Origin: Euryodendron excelsum
Taxonomy: Eukaryota; Streptophyta; Magnoliopsida; Ericales; Pentaphylacaceae
Length of the DNA stretch: 64,000 bases
Direction: 5' to 3'
NCBI GenBank assembly: GCA_033060915.1
Contig: CM065392.1
Span: 17,305,001-17,369,000, forward strand
How positions within the stretch are numbered: position 1 is the stretch's first letter; each line of letters begins with the position of its first letter. The notes under the pieces were generated by a model. The model did not search any database, was not told the origin of the DNA, and was given only the letters and a program-made list of their open reading frames with translations. This document shows, piece by piece, positions 10,881 through 23,718 of the stretch. The position numbers and the translations under genes were made by a program.

Positions 10881-13800
10881 TACAGTGATCTAGGGTTTTT
10901 GAAAATATCTCCTCAAGATAGGGTTTTTAAGAAAAACAGGTTGTTTGGCAACCTTTGGAAAATATTTAAGCCATTTTTAAAAAATAACTTCATTTTGGTC
11001 TTTCGAAAATAGTGATCTATGTTCAGAGGTTGGTTACGTGTAGGGAAGACGCACTAAGCCATCACCCTACCTTGCCCTTGCGGTACCTACATGTCTATTT
11101 ACCCTAGATTCACCTAAGAGAGTCTTCAACTAACAAATGGTTCAATCCTATCCACTTTAGAAAGGAATTTTTGAAAAGAAACTAACATGATGTATGATAT
11201 GCAAGTGCAAGAAAAGATAATTGAAAAATAAATTTGGAAAGAAATTGATTTGATTTGAAAATGAAGAGATAGAAGTTTGGAATCGGAAAGAAGGTTTTGG
11301 AAGTTGAAAATAGAGATTTGGAAATAGAAATTTGAAATTGGAAGTTTGAAAATAGATTGGAGATTTAGAAAGATCTTGTGGAAATAGAAACTTGAAAAAT
11401 GTTATGACCGCACTCGTGAGGGTTGCCTACGTATCCTTTTGGAGGAATCAGGTCAGTCGTAGTTCAGACAAGAGTCCGATTGAAAATAGAAGAGTTGATT
11501 TAGAAAAAAAAATTTGGAGTTAGAATTTGGATTTGATTTGAATTTAGAATAGAAGATTGAAGATTGGAATTTAGAATTTTGGAATTGAAAATGTTAGATT
11601 TTGATTTGGAAAGATAGAACTAAGAAGAAAGATTTAGATTTGTTTTGGAAAGATGGAAGTTTAAGAAACCTAGACTTAGGAAAGATAGGATTTAGAAAAG
11701 ACTTGAGGTTTAAGGAAGATTTGACTTGACTTGGAAGAGTTTTAGAAAAGATTTGACTCAAACATTGAACTTGGAAGATTTAGAAAAGATTTGAATTAGA
11801 AAGGGTTCGAATTAGCGAAGTTTCAAATTATGAAAGTGTCATTTTAGGAAAGTTTCACTTTAGGAAAGTTTTTGAATTAGGAAGGTTTCATCTTAGGAAG
11901 GTTTTGACTTAAGAAAGTTTTCGAAATAGGAAAGTTTTGAATTTGGAATGTTTTGAAATAGGGAAGTTTTGAAAGTAAGAAAGTTTTGAGTTTAGAAAAT
12001 TTTAGATTTAGGAAGATTTGAAGTTTAGGAAAGTTTAGAATTTTAGAAAGATTTAGGAAGTTTAAAAAGATTTAACTTAAGAAAGTTTTGAATTTAGAAA
12101 ACTTTAAATTTGGAAAGATTTGAAATTTAGAAAGTTTAAGATTTAGAAAGTTTTAGAGTTTTAGAAAATCTTGAGATTAGGAAAGGTTTGAATTTAAAAA
12201 AGATTGGAAAACCTAAATTTGGAAAGTTAAGATTTGAAAAGGGTTAGAGTTAGGAAAGAGTTGAATTAGGAAAGATGTGGAAGTTGAGTTTTAAAATTTA
12301 AGAAAGATTTTAATGTTCAAGTTTTGGAAACTTAAGATTTAGGAAAATAGAAGATTAGGAAGAAGTTGAATTAGGAAAGATTTAGACTAGGAAGGGTTAT
12401 GATTCCTATTTCCTAAACCAAGGGATTGGATTTTGTTTCTAAAAAAGAGATATTTTGATTTTGTTTCCGAAAACGGAGGATAAGATCTAGTTACCTAAAC
12501 GGGAGATTGGATTTGGTTTCCTAAAGGGAAGATGGGATTTGGTTTCCTAAAAGGAAGATTGGATTTGACAAGGATTTGGAAAAGGAGATTTTAGAAACCC
12601 TAGATTTGGAAGACTCTATAGAGAAGAGGTTTTTTAGAAACTTATGATTTTGATATAGAAAGGGAGTTTTGGAAACCTAGGTTTGGGGTAAGGTCGAAAA
12701 TCACATTTTTGGAAAGAAAATTGCGGTTTCCTAATTGTGGGTTCTAGGGTTTGACTTGGACTCTAGGGAAAGACTTTTTTGGAAAGTGAGTTTTTTGAAA
12801 ACGAAGACTTTTGGAAGGCAATCCTAGAGAGGAGTTTTTAGAAATTGAATTTGAAGAGAGAGTTTTTTAGAAAGATTTTTGGAAGGAGATTGTTGGAAAG
12901 AATTTTTGGGAAAGAGATTTAGAAAGCGTTTTTAGGAAAATAGATTTGGAGGAGAGTATTTTGGAAAGAAGTATAGAAAGGGAGTTTTGAAAAATAGACT
13001 TTTGGAGGGAGTTTTTAGAAAACAACTTTGGAAAGAAGAGTTTTAGGAAAGCATATTGAAAAAGAGGGTTTTAGAAAAAGATTTTTGAGAAGAGATTTTG
13101 GGAGATATAAAAACATCTCACTTTCCTAAAGCAATTCTAACCCTAAGAAGGTTAGAACCACTTTAAGAAAGTGGTTTTGAAAACAACAAGATTTGAAAAT
13201 GTGGACCATAAAAGTCACTTTAAATGTAACACTTTCCTAAAGCAACCCTAGCCATGTAAAGGCTAGAATCACCCTAGGATTGTGATTTTGAAAACAAGTT
13301 TTGAAAAAAGAGATTTTGATGCAATTTTGAAAACAAGTTTAATGCAAATTTTAAAAACGAGTTTGAAAACGATTTGGAGAGATGCAAGATCATGATATGC
13401 ACAATGCAAATTGGGGTCGTGAACATACAAGGTTAAGGCTTCACCACATAATCAAAGGGGCCGAACCCACTTGGTCTCCGGTTAGACTAAAAGAAAGCCC
13501 CCGACACGGTGACCCTCCAATAGTCTAATCCTACACATGGACCGGGAGTCCCCTTATTTCAAGCATGCGAAGAAAGGGGGGGAAAGAGATGAGGGATTAA
13601 AATAGAGAAAACCCAAGTGGGTTAGGAGTGAGAAGAGAGAGGGGGGAAGTGCAGAAATTTAAATAGAAAACCTACCTTGTTTCTTCTTTATTTTGCTTAG
13701 CTTTGCAAGCTTTGCTTTGCTTGTCTTGCTTCAATCTTCACTTCAATCTTCAAGAGTTCGTCTTCAATCTTCAAACCTTCAGATTGCAGCCCTTCAAGTC

Positions 13801-13980
13801 TTCAAAGGAGCGTTGGAGGCTAGTGTATAAGTGTATGAGAGTGTATAGGAGGCTAGGGTTTAGCTAGGGTTTGGAAAACCTAAAAAAGCTAGGGTTTTGG
13901 GAGTGTACGAGCTCTGTATATCGAGAATTAGGGTTTTTAGATTGAGTTTGCAAACCTTTGTCACACTGGAGGAGGCTTTG

Positions 13981-13988
13981 TATTTATA
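13981..13988 (-). promoter_or_regulatory. TATA box of element D 5' LTR
   Basis: TATAAATA on the minus strand, in the context CTCTATAAATACAAAGCC. It is preceded upstream (higher coordinates) by GGCGCC-type repeats. It is the expected start region of the sense transcript. Confidence 0.7.
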
Positions 13989-15239
13989 GAGATGGGATAG
14001 ACCTAGCGCCTGTTGCAGTGGCACTAGGCCAGAATTCCTCTTGGCGCCATTAGGAGTGGCTCTAGGCCATTTCTTGGCTTGGCGCTACTACTAGTGGCAC
14101 CAGCAAGTTAGGAAAGTTTGTTAAGTCTACAAGCAACGTATCTTTGACAGATTTGGGCGACTGTACTAGTGACTACCATGCAAGTTTTGCTTAGCTTCAC
14201 TAGGAGTGACTCCAGAAAATCCGGGAAGGATTTAAGGGACCGGGATTAGCCTAGAAGGCTAGGAAAAGGGCAGAGACACTTAGAATAGTGTCTAGGAGGT
14301 ATTTGACTTGAAAAATGAAGATAGAATGTGTTGGAAGGATTGATCGGGCCATTAGGGACAAAACGGTCAATCGAGCTGGAAAGCTGCCGAGATGGACTTG
14401 GAATGTCTTGGAAGAAGATTCGAGATTTGGATACATTATTTAGAATGTTCCCAAAGGTTGCCGGTTTGATACCTAGAGCCGGTGTGGTTGGAAAAGGTGA
14501 CCGGCTCACTAGGGGCAAAATGGTCATTTTACACCGGGTTTACCGGAGCTGACTTGGAATGATCCAAAAAGACAATGGAGGGTCAGGAATACTATGAGAA
14601 GCATTCTCGAGAGGCTGCCAGTTTGATATCCAGGGCCGGTGTGGTTCCCGGGGCATTCGAATGCCTAGGGGCAAAACGGTCATCTTGACCGGAAAGTCTC
14701 GGAATTGGCCCGAAACTGACTAGAAGGCACCTAATCATGCCAAATCGTCTCTAAGACAATCTTGGAAGGTTGGACTGACCGTTCTGAGGATTTAAATGTG
14801 TTCTCGAGAAACGTGCCGAAAAAAGGGGCAGTTTGGTCATTTTTCACCAAAGTGGGCTAGCAGGCACTGGTGTTGACCTAGGTTTTGAGTGTTTCTACCA
14901 CTCTGACGGCGGTCACGTGATACAGGGGTTTGTTGGCAATTCCGTATATCGACCAGTTTGCGAGTATTTTCGCCACTTTGACGATTTGCGATCATTCCCG
15001 AGACTGTCTGATCTCGGGAAGCTGCTAATGGGACTTAGCGCATGAGAATCAGCTTTCTCGAAAGGCGTGCCTAAACGGACATTTTTGCATTGGCGGGCTA
15101 GCAGGCGCCAAAGGTGGACCGTTCTACCATTTAGGGGATTTGGGGTCTCGTCCCGGTCGACAGGTTTAAAGGGACTTACCGTTTCAAAGAGATTTTCTTT
15201 GAAAAACGTGACAGACGGTCTCAAGGAATCAACTTTCTC

Positions 15240-15650
15240 AAGAGAGGGATTGGAATTGAAATTGGACTTGGAAAGGGGACTTACCATCTTTGGAAAGACG
15301 CGCCTGATTTGGAATTAGAAAGGGGACTTACCGTCTTTGGAAATACTTACCTAATTTGGAATTGGAAAGGGGTCTTATCATCTTCGAAAAGATGGGCCTG
15401 ATTTCGGATTAGAAAGGGGACTTACCGTCTTCAGAAAGATGTGCCTAATTTGGACTTGGAAAGGGATCTTATCGTCTTTGAAAAGACGGGCCTGATTTGG
15501 GATTGGAAAGGGGATTTACCATCTTTGGAAAGACGTGCCTGTTGGAATTGGAAAGGGAACTTACCGTCTTTGAAAAGACATGCCTGATTTGGAATTAGAA
15601 ATGGGACTTACCGTCTTCGGAAAGACGTGTCTGATTTGGAATTAGACCCA
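15240..15650 (-). repeat. Tandem array, about 50-bp unit (element D 5' LTR)
   Basis: About eight units matching the array at 5760-6140, with the hairpin GTCTTCGGAAAGAC in most units. Copy number and sequence differ from the 3' LTR copy. Confidence 0.7.
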
Positions 15651-16559
15651 ACAATGCCCCCAAGGGCATTTTGGTCATTTTGGCTCTATTTGGGCCCGGT
15701 AGGGTTCGCGAAGTGATGAGTTAACGGGATTAGACTTAGAAAGTTAATTTGGATTGAAATATGCCCACATTGACTTGAACACAAGTTTGGACGGAGTGGA
15801 GACCGTCGAGCGGGAAAAAATGGGGTGCTTACACAAGTTCAATCCAGTTTGTTAACCACTTCGCGGGCCCACTGGGCCCAATAAAGGCAAGATGACCAAA
15901 ATGCCTCTCGTGCATCAATAAGTCTAATCTAAACCGGCACATCTTTCATAAGATGATAAGTCCATTCAAATTCAAAGTCAAACCCAGTTGTCCCATCATT
16001 TAAGAAAGTTGATCCCTTATTGACGATAAGACCATCCAATCCAGCACGACACGATCACCGAAAAAGTTTATCCCTCGAATCAGTAAAGCCCCTTTCACAC
16101 TCATCTTAAGAAAGTAGCTAAGTCTCCGGGATGGAAGAGCGGTTCACTTCTAGCGCCTGCTAACCCACCAATGTAGAATCTCTACTAATTTGGCACGTTC
16201 TTTGAGAAAGCACAAACCCTTCAAGAATGAATGACTGCCCCAGTTTGGCACGATCTTCGAGAAATTTTATCGCTCAAGACTGGTCAACACCGACACCTGC
16301 TAGCCTGTCCTAGTGAAAAATGATCATTTTACCCCCAGTGAGCCCGGCACGTTCCTAAAAAAAGTACTAAGTCCTCAAAATAGTAAGACCACCTTCTAGA
16401 ACCGTCCCTAGATGGTCTGGCATGTCCAGTGCCATCCAGTCAACCTCGGTCCTTTCCCGGAGATTCCTGAGTCAAAATAACCGTTTTACCCTTAGGCATC
16501 CAAATGCCCTAGGAAACCACACTGGCTTTGGGTATTAAACCGGCAATACTCTAGTTAGC

Positions 16560-16650
16560 TCTGGTCAACCCCAGTCAACTTTGGTCACCCCAATCAACCC
16601 CAGTCAACCCTGGTCAACCTGATCAACCCTGGTCAATCTTGGTCAACCCT
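16560..16650 (+). promoter_or_regulatory. W-box-like array in element E LTR
   Basis: At least six GGTCAA or AGTCAA motifs, the complement of TTGAC(C/T), lie within about 90 bp in an irregular tandem repeat of the GGTCAACCCCAGTCAACC type. It is about 400 bp upstream of the TATA box. TTGAC(C/T) is the known WRKY binding core. I do not see this array in the A, B or S LTRs. Confidence 0.5.
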
Positions 16651-17026
16651 AGAACTTTAGGGATTAGGTGACTGCGATCCGGTCACTCTCTTCAACCATA
16701 CTGGCTCTAGGAATCAAATCAGAAACCTTCAAGACACTTTCTAGAGTATTCCCTTCAATATCTAGTTAGGCCCTGCCGTCCGACATCTTCTTTTATTGAA
16801 CCAGAACCTCCTTGCTCCACTTCGGGTGAAGCATGACCATTCTTTAGCTGTGCGCCACTAATAGTGGCACATAACCCCCCCAGAATCGATTACGAATCGA
16901 CCAGCCCTGTATATAGCCTTTTTTTTTAAGTCCTCATTAAACCTACTTGCGCCACTAAGAGTGGCACACGACTAACTTTAAGCCATGCGTCACTAAGAGT
17001 GGCGCACCACTCTCTTAGTTTTGCAC

Positions 17027-17034
17027 TATAAATA
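17027..17034 (+). promoter_or_regulatory. TATA box of element E 3' LTR
   Basis: TATAAATA in the context GCACTATAAATACAAGGCTCC, the plus-strand equivalent of the TATA boxes in all other LTRs. Two AGTGGCGCAC motifs sit 20-45 bp upstream. Confidence 0.75.
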
Positions 17035-18480
17035 CAAGGCTCCTCCCTCGCTGTTTTGGGTCAAAAATTCTATTCACAAACTCTCCCTCTCTATTCCAGA
17101 CATCTCTTGGAGCCCTCTCTCTCTCTCATGAAGTCTTGCTGGCCGAGTCCGAGTCTGAACACCCAAAACCCTAGCTTCCGAGCTCCATTGCAGGTTTGCC
17201 CCGCTGTCCAGAAGCTCCCGAAGTCTTCCCAAGTCTAAGGTTCGACCCTCCATCAAAGAAAGAAGAATCAAGACAAGGTAAATCTCCCGCTTACTTTCCG
17301 TATTCCCCCCAGTCTCTCTTCTCCCTCCGAATTTATTTGGGTTATTCTCTTTTTTAATCCCTTATCTCTAAACCCCCTTTTTGTGCATTCTTAGAACAAG
17401 AGAACGTTAAGTCCATGTCAAGAGTGAACAAGAGAAGATTACCGATTAGGACTCTCTTTTTGGCCCTCATTTGCTTCACGACATGGCCTTAGGACCCTCT
17501 TGTAATGTGGTGATACCTTGCCTTATATGCTTTATGCCCTATTATAGTTGTCATGCATTTGCATTCTCGCAATGTCTTTACCCCTTAAAACCATTTTCAA
17601 AGTAGCTTCATCAAAACCACAATTCTAGGTGGTTCCTAACCCTTTTATGATTAGGATTCTCCTAGAAAAGTGTGATATTTTTAAATGGCTCCCGTTAGCC
17701 TACATTTATTTCTTTTCAAAAATCCAGTCTTCGAATGAACCTAGTCTTTTTCATGATTAGAGTTGTTTCGAGAAATGTGTGACATTCAAAACATCCCGAA
17801 AAGGTCTACATTTTTTTCCTCATGCCTTTATTGTTTTTCGAAGCCACAAGCCTAATGCGATTCTAGCCTTTCAATGGCTAGAACAGCTTTAGGTGAAGTG
17901 CAATATTCATTTGGATGTTTAAAATCTAAGTTTGGGTTTCGGGCCCTAAAACATGTTTTCAAAAAACTTGATTTTCGAATCATTTACACAACTCACATTT
18001 GTTAAACCCTAGAAGTCCAATCCTACAAAAATTTCATTTTTGCCCACTCAAAAACCTCCTTTTTTCAAGCCAAAATCATACCTTTTCCAAACCCTCAAAA
18101 TTCTCAATTTCCAAATCAATTGAAATTTTCCTTTTTCAAATTTCCCTTTTTAGAATCAATCAAATCAAAACATTCTATTTCAAATCCCTCAAATCACTCC
18201 TTTTTTAAACCTTCCAAATTTAAAACCCAAATTAGCTCTTTCCATTTTGGAAACAATCCAAACTTGCCCTTTTCAAAATCAAATCAAATCTTAATCTTAT
18301 TCTTCTTGAAAAGATAATATTTCAAAAGTCAAATCTTCTTGAAAAGAAAACATTTCCAAATTGAATCTTTCTGAAAAGAAAACATTTCAAAAATCAAATC
18401 TTCCTAAAAAGGAAACATTTTCAAAGTCCAACCTTTCCTGAAAAGAAAACATTTTCAAACTCATACTTTTCTGAAAATAA

Positions 18481-20428
18481 AACTTAAAGTCTTTGATTAA
18501 TAAATGTCCAAAACTATCCACTTTTGGAAAAGAATCTTTAAAATAAATGATGCATGATATGCAAGTGCAAGAAAAAGATTTGATTTGAAAAGACTTGGTT
18601 CGATTTTAGAAAAGAGATTTGAAAAGACAGATTTGATTTTGAAAGAAGGTTTTAGAGATTGGAAATAGAGATTTGAAAAAAAAAAGGTTATGGAATTAGA
18701 GATTTGAAAAGAGTTATGACTGCACCCATGAGGGTTGCCTACGTATCCCTTTTGAGAAATCAGGTCAGTCGTAGTTCGGACAAGAGGCCGATAGAAAATA
18801 GAAGGTTTTGATTTGAAAAAGAGTTTGATTGAAAAACAGAGTTTGATTTGAGCTTAGAATAGAAGATTGGAAATTGAAAATTGGAATTGAAAAGATTAGA
18901 CTTTGATTTGGAAAGATTGAGGTTTAGGAAACCTAGATTTAGGAAGATAGGATTTAGGAAGGACTTGAGATTTAAGAAAGATTTGACTCGAATGTTGAAC
19001 TTAGAAGATTAGGGAAGTTGAAATTTAGGAAAGATTCGAATTAGGAAAGGTTCCGTTTTAGGAAAGTTTCATTTTAGAAAAGTTTCATTTTAGGAAAGTT
19101 TTGATTTAGGATAGTTTTGAAAGAATCAAGATTAGAAAGTTTTGAAATTGGAATGTTTTGGAATAGGAGAAGTTTGGATTTAGAAAGATTAAGAATTTGG
19201 AAAGTTTAGAATTTAGAAAGTTTGAACTTAAGAAAGTTTTGAAATTAGAAAGTTTTAACTTTAGAAAGTTTTGAATTTGGAAAGATTAGAAATTTAAAAA
19301 GATTCAAAGTTTGAGTTTGAGAAATACTTGAGATTATGAAGGATTTAAAAATTTAGATTTGGAAAGTTGAGATTTGGAAAGGTATGTAATCAAGAAAGGT
19401 TGGAATTAGAAAAGATTTGGAAGCTTATGGTTTAAGGAAAGATTTGAAAGTTTAAGTTTTGGAAACTTAAGGTTTGGGAAAGTATGAGATTAGGAAGGAG
19501 TGGATTAGGAAAGATTTGGATTGGGAAGTATTGGGATTCCTATTTCCTAAAATTAAGGATTAGATTTTGTTTTTAAAAAGAGGTGTTTTGATTTTGTTTC
19601 CGAAAATGAAGGATTGTATCTAGTTTCCTAAATGGGGAGATTAAATTTGGCTTCCTAAAACAGAGGATTTAATTTGGCATGGAATTAGAAAGATGAAGTT
19701 TTGAAAATCCTAGATTTTAGAGTAGAAAATAGGTTTTGGAAACTTAAAGTTTGAGGCCAAAATAGGGAATTGAAAATCATGTTTTTGGGAAGGAAAATTA
19801 GGATTTCCTAATTGTTGGCTCTAGGGCTTGACTTGAGCTCCAAGGAGAAGAGTTTTTGGAAAGTGAATTTTTAAGGAAGAAGATTTTTGAAAAAGACTTG
19901 AAAAGGAGTTTTTAGAAAGCGAATTTTGAAAAGAGAGTTTTTGGAAATGGATTTTTGAAAAGAGATTGTTGGAAAGTGTTTTTAGTAAGGAAACTTAGGG
20001 AATGTTTCTAGATAGTGAATATTTGAAGAGAGCGTTTTTTTGGAAAGAAGTTTGAAAAGAGTTTTAGAAAATAGATTTTTGAAGAGAATTTTTAGAAAAC
20101 AATTTGGGAAAGGAGATTGAAGAGAGTTTTTAGAAAGTATGTTGGAAAAGAGATTTTTTAGAAAGAGAGTTTTGGAAGAGATTTAAAAAATGGTTTTGGA
20201 AAGTAAGTTTAAAAGGAGATTTTCGAAAGGGATTTGAATATTGACTTTTGCAAGCCTCTAAAAAATATCTCACTTTCCTAAAACGATTCTAACCACAAGA
20301 AGATTAGAACCATTATAGGATTGTGGTTTGAAAACAACAGTGATTTGAAAATATGGACCATAATGACCACTTTAAGTGTAACACTTTCCTAAAGCAACCC
20401 TGACCATGGAACAGCTAGAATCACCTTA
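18481..20428 (-). repeat. LTR fragment F, the target of element A
   Basis: This is a minus-oriented LTR piece. It starts inside the LTR (AGTCTTTGATTAATAAATG), with no LTR terminus, at the tail-to-tail junction with E. It holds the conserved CCTACGTATCC island (18719-18783) and a purine-rich degenerate tract (about 18790-20270). It breaks off at AATCACCTTA (20428), where A begins; intact LTRs read AATCACCCTAG there. The rest should lie beyond the right end of the window, on the other side of A. Confidence 0.7.
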
Positions 20429-20579
20429 TGTCACGCCCAGATTTTTCGCACCCGAGGAATACTCACACAAGCAGGAAAAATGCTGTACTATCTCATTAGA
20501 ACTCACCCTCATAGAAGAATGAGTGCGACTAAGTTTGAATTGAAAATGGATTTGAATAAAGGGCTTTTGAAAACAATTT

Positions 20580-20589
20580 GGAGTCGCCA
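20580..20589 (-). other. tRNA-Arg-like 10-mer inside the LTR
   Basis: The minus strand reads TGGCGACTCC, identical to the first ten bases of the element's primer site (TGGCGACTCCACTGGGGA). It lies about 150 bp inside the LTR end. It recurs at 63247-63256 and 56856-56865, and with one change at 33313-33322. It may be a relic of an older primer site now inside the LTR. Confidence 0.5.
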
Positions 20590-23500
20590 CCTAACTTGAT
20601 TAAGGTGAGTTAGATCACCTAAAAACTAAGCATAATCCGGAAACTACACTTAGGGTTTTTGGAAAAAGGTTTTTGAAAATACCACCTTAAGAGAGGGTTT
20701 TTAAGAAAACAGGTTATTTAGCAACATTTGGAAAACATTTAGCCCTTTTTGAAAAATAACTCCTTTTGGTATTTGAAATCAGTGATCTAGGTTCGAAGGT
20801 TGGTTACGTGTAGGGAAGACGCACTAAGCCATCACCCTACCCCAACCTTTCGGTACCAACATGTCAATCTACCCTAGATTCACGTATGAGAGTCTTCAGC
20901 TAACTAAATGGTTTAATCCTATTCATTTTAAAAAAGAATTTTTAAAAAATATGATGCATGATATGCAAGTGCAAGGAAAGAGAATTGAAAAATATATTTG
21001 GAAAGAGATTGATTTGAAATTGATTTGATTTGAAAATAGATTTGAAGAGATGGAATTGAAATTGGAAAGTTTGAAAATTTGGAAATAGAAATTTGAAATT
21101 GAAAGTTTGAAAATAGATTAGAGATTTGAAAATATTGTAGAATTTGAGATTTGAAAAAGGTTGTGACCGCACTCATGAGAGTGGAATTGAAAGTTTGAAA
21201 AGTGTTGTGACCGCACTTATGAAGGTTGCCTACATATCCCTTTGGGGGAATTAGGTCAGTCGTAGTTCGAACCGGAGTCCGACTGAAAAGTGATTGAATT
21301 GAAAATTGGATTTGATTTGAGATTAGAAGAGGAGATTGGAAATTGGAATTGAGAAGATTGGACTTAGAATAGAGATTAAAAATTGGAATTTAGAATTCTG
21401 GAATTGAAGAGATTTGATTTTGATTTGAAAAGATAGAACTTGGAAGAAAGATTTAGACTTGTTTTGGAAAGATGGAGGTTTAGGAAACCTAGACTTAGGA
21501 AAGATTGAAGAAAGATTTGACATGACTTGAAAGAGTTTTAGAAAAGATTAGATTTAGGAAAGGTTCGAATTAGGAAAGGTCCGATTCAGGAAAGTTTTGA
21601 ATTAGAAAAGTTTCATTTTTGGAAAGTTTCGAAATTAGGAAAGTTTCATTTTTGGAAAGTTTCTAATTAGGAAAGTTTCAATTTTAGGAAAGTTTTCTAA
21701 TTTTAGGAAAGTTTTGAATTTAGGAAGGTTTTCATTTTAGGAAAGAATTTAGAAGGTTTAGAAAGTTTGAAATTTAGAAAGTTTAAATTTAGAAAGTCTT
21801 AACTTAAGAAAGTTTTGAATTTAGAAAGATTTGAGATTTTAGGATTTACAAAGTTTTAGGGTTTTAGAAAATCTTAAGATTAGGAAAGGTTGAGTTTAGT
21901 AAATGTTTGAAAGCTTAAATTTGAAAAGGGGTAGAATTAGGAAAGGGTTGAATTAGGAAAGATGTGGAAGTTTAATGTTTAAAGAAAGATTTGAAAGTTG
22001 AATTTTAAAATTTAGGAAAGATTTTTATGTTCAAGTTTTAGAAACTTAAGATTTAGGAAAGTGGAGGATTAGGAAGGATTTGAGTTAGGAAAAAGTTGGA
22101 TTAGGAAAGGATTGGATTTTGTTTTCAAAAGAGAAGGTTTGATTTTGTTTCCAAAAAAGGAGGATAGGATCTAGTTTCCTAAACGGGGAGATAGGATTTG
22201 GTTTCCTAAAGGGAAGATAGGATTTGGCAAGGACTTGGAAAGGGAGATTCTAGAAATACTAGAATTGAAAAATTATAGTTTTGACGTAGAAAATAGGTTT
22301 TGGAAACATGTATAGTTTTGATGTGAAAACAAGAAATTTTGGAAACCTAGGTTTGGGGCAAAGTTTGAAAATCATGTTTTTGGAAGGAAAATTAGGGTTT
22401 CCTAATTGTGGGTTCTAGGGCTTGACTTGGGCTCTAAGGAAAGAGTTTTTGGAAAGTGCATTTTTAGAAACAAAGATTTTCTAGAAGGGAATCCTAGGGA
22501 GGAGTTTTTAGAAAGTGTGTTTTTGGAAACATAAATTTTAGAAGGAAAATCCTAGAAGGGAATTTCTAGAAAGAAGATTTTGGAAAGAGAGTTTTTTAGA
22601 AAGATTTTTGGAAGGAGGTTGTTGGAAAAAGTTTTTAGGAAAGTGAATTTAGGGAGTGTTTTTAGAAAGTGAATTTTGAGGAGAAAGAGTTTCGGAAAGG
22701 AGTTGAAAAAGGGAGTTTTCAAAAATAGATTTTGGAAGGAAGTTTTTGAAAACAATTTTGGAGAGGAGAATTTTAGGAAAGTATGTTGAAAAAAAAAAGA
22801 TTTTTAGGAAGAAAGACTTTTTGAACATAGAGTTTTTAAAAGGTGTAAAAACATCTCACTTTCCTAAAGCGACTCTAACCATAAGAGGGCTAGAACCATT
22901 TTAGGAAAGCGGTTTTAAAAACAACAAGATTTGAAAATATGGACCGTATTGGTCACTTTAAATATAACACTTTCCTAAAGCAACCATAGCCATGGAAAAG
23001 CTAAAATCACCCTAGCATTGTGATTTTGAAAACAAGTTTTGAAAAAGAGATTTTGATGCAATTTTGAAAACAAGTTTGAAAACGATTTGAAAAACAACTT
23101 TGAAAACGGTTTTTGGAAGATGCAAGACTATGATATGCACAATGCAATTTGGGGTCGTGAACATACAAGGCTAAGGCTTCACCACATAATCAAGGGGGCT
23201 GGACCCACGTGGTCTCTGGTTAGACTTGAAGAAAGCCCTCGACACGGTGACTCTCCAATAGCCCAATCCTACACATGGACCAGGAATCCCCTTGTTTCAA
23301 GCATGCAAAGAGGGGGGGGGGGGGAAGAGATGGGGGATTAAAATAGAGAAAATCCAAGTGGGTTAGGAGAGAGAAGAGAGAAGGGGGAAGTGCAGAAATT
23401 TAAATAGGGAGCCTACCGTATGTCTTGTTATTTTGCGCGCCTTGCTTTCTTCGGTCTTCGGTCTTTGTCTTGATCTTCGTTTTCAACTTTCAAGAGTTGT

Positions 23501-23710
23501 CTTCAAACTTTAGATTTCAGCTCTTCAAGTCTTCAAAGGAGGGTTGAAGGCTAGGGTATGAGTGTATGGGGGTGTATAGAAGTGTATAGGAGGCTAGGGT
23601 TTGGAAAACCTAGGGAAGTTAGGGTTTAGGAGGTGCTCGAGCTCTGTATATTGAATTATATGACTTTTGGTTTGACTTTGTGGATCCTTTTTATGTTGAA
23701 TGAGGCTCTG

Positions 23711-23718
23711 TATTTATA
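23711..23718 (-). promoter_or_regulatory. TATA box of element A 3' LTR
   Basis: TATAAATA on the minus strand. Several GGCGCC-containing repeats (about 23735-23820) lie just upstream in transcription direction. Confidence 0.7.

Larger units (their letters stand above)
1005..15833 (-). mobile_element. Element D: internally deleted Tat/Ogre-like element
   Basis: The element is bounded by TGTCGCGCCC at 1005 and GGGGTGCTTACA ending at 15833, with the 5-bp duplication CAAGT on both sides (1000-1004 and 15834-15838). It is read on the minus strand: 5' LTR remnant about 10881-15833, integrase tail 10397-10880, antisense ORF 7387-9067 (plus strand), 3' LTR 1005 to about 6311. Gag, protease, RT, both RNase H domains, primer site and the LTR end next to it are gone at the 10880 junction. 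The polypurine tract is gone at the 6311 junction. It inserted into the 3' LTR of E. Confidence 0.85.
10881..15833 (-). repeat. Element D 5' LTR, truncated at its inner end
   Basis: About 4.95 kb remain. The inner roughly 240 bp, from GGGCGCGACA to the first poly-T block, are missing. The sequence enters the LTR at GTTTTTGAAAATATCTCC after a 13-bp insert, ACAGTGATCTAGG, that matches the LTR itself about 100 bp further on. The rest parallels the 3' LTR: island at 11407-11470, purine-rich tract about 11480-13110, donor-like site at 13674, TATA at 13981, gccggtgtggt repeats (14480 and 14637) and tandem array (15240-15650). It ends in GGGGTGCTTACA at 15833. Confidence 0.85.
15839..18480 (+). repeat. 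Element E 3' LTR, second part (truncated)
   Basis: This continues the LTR begun at 906, after element D and the duplicated CAAGT. It is a divergent member of the same family: CGCGGGCCC/TGGGCCC block (15860-15885), GACCGGAATGCC-like repeats, a run of GTCAA motifs (16560-16650), three GCGCCACT/AGTGGCGC palindromes (about 16850, 16950 and 16988), TATA box at 17027 and donor-like AAG|GTAAAT at 17278. Downstream it passes into CTTTCC/AAAACATTT low-complexity sequence and stops at about 18480, where an LTR in the opposite orientation begins. No protein-coding region is credible in this stretch. Confidence 0.7.

Noticed and set aside
17056..17238. Plus-strand frame of 60 codons after the E TATA box
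   Set aside because: It is in the expected untranslated LTR transcript, has no known motif and no counterpart in other LTRs.
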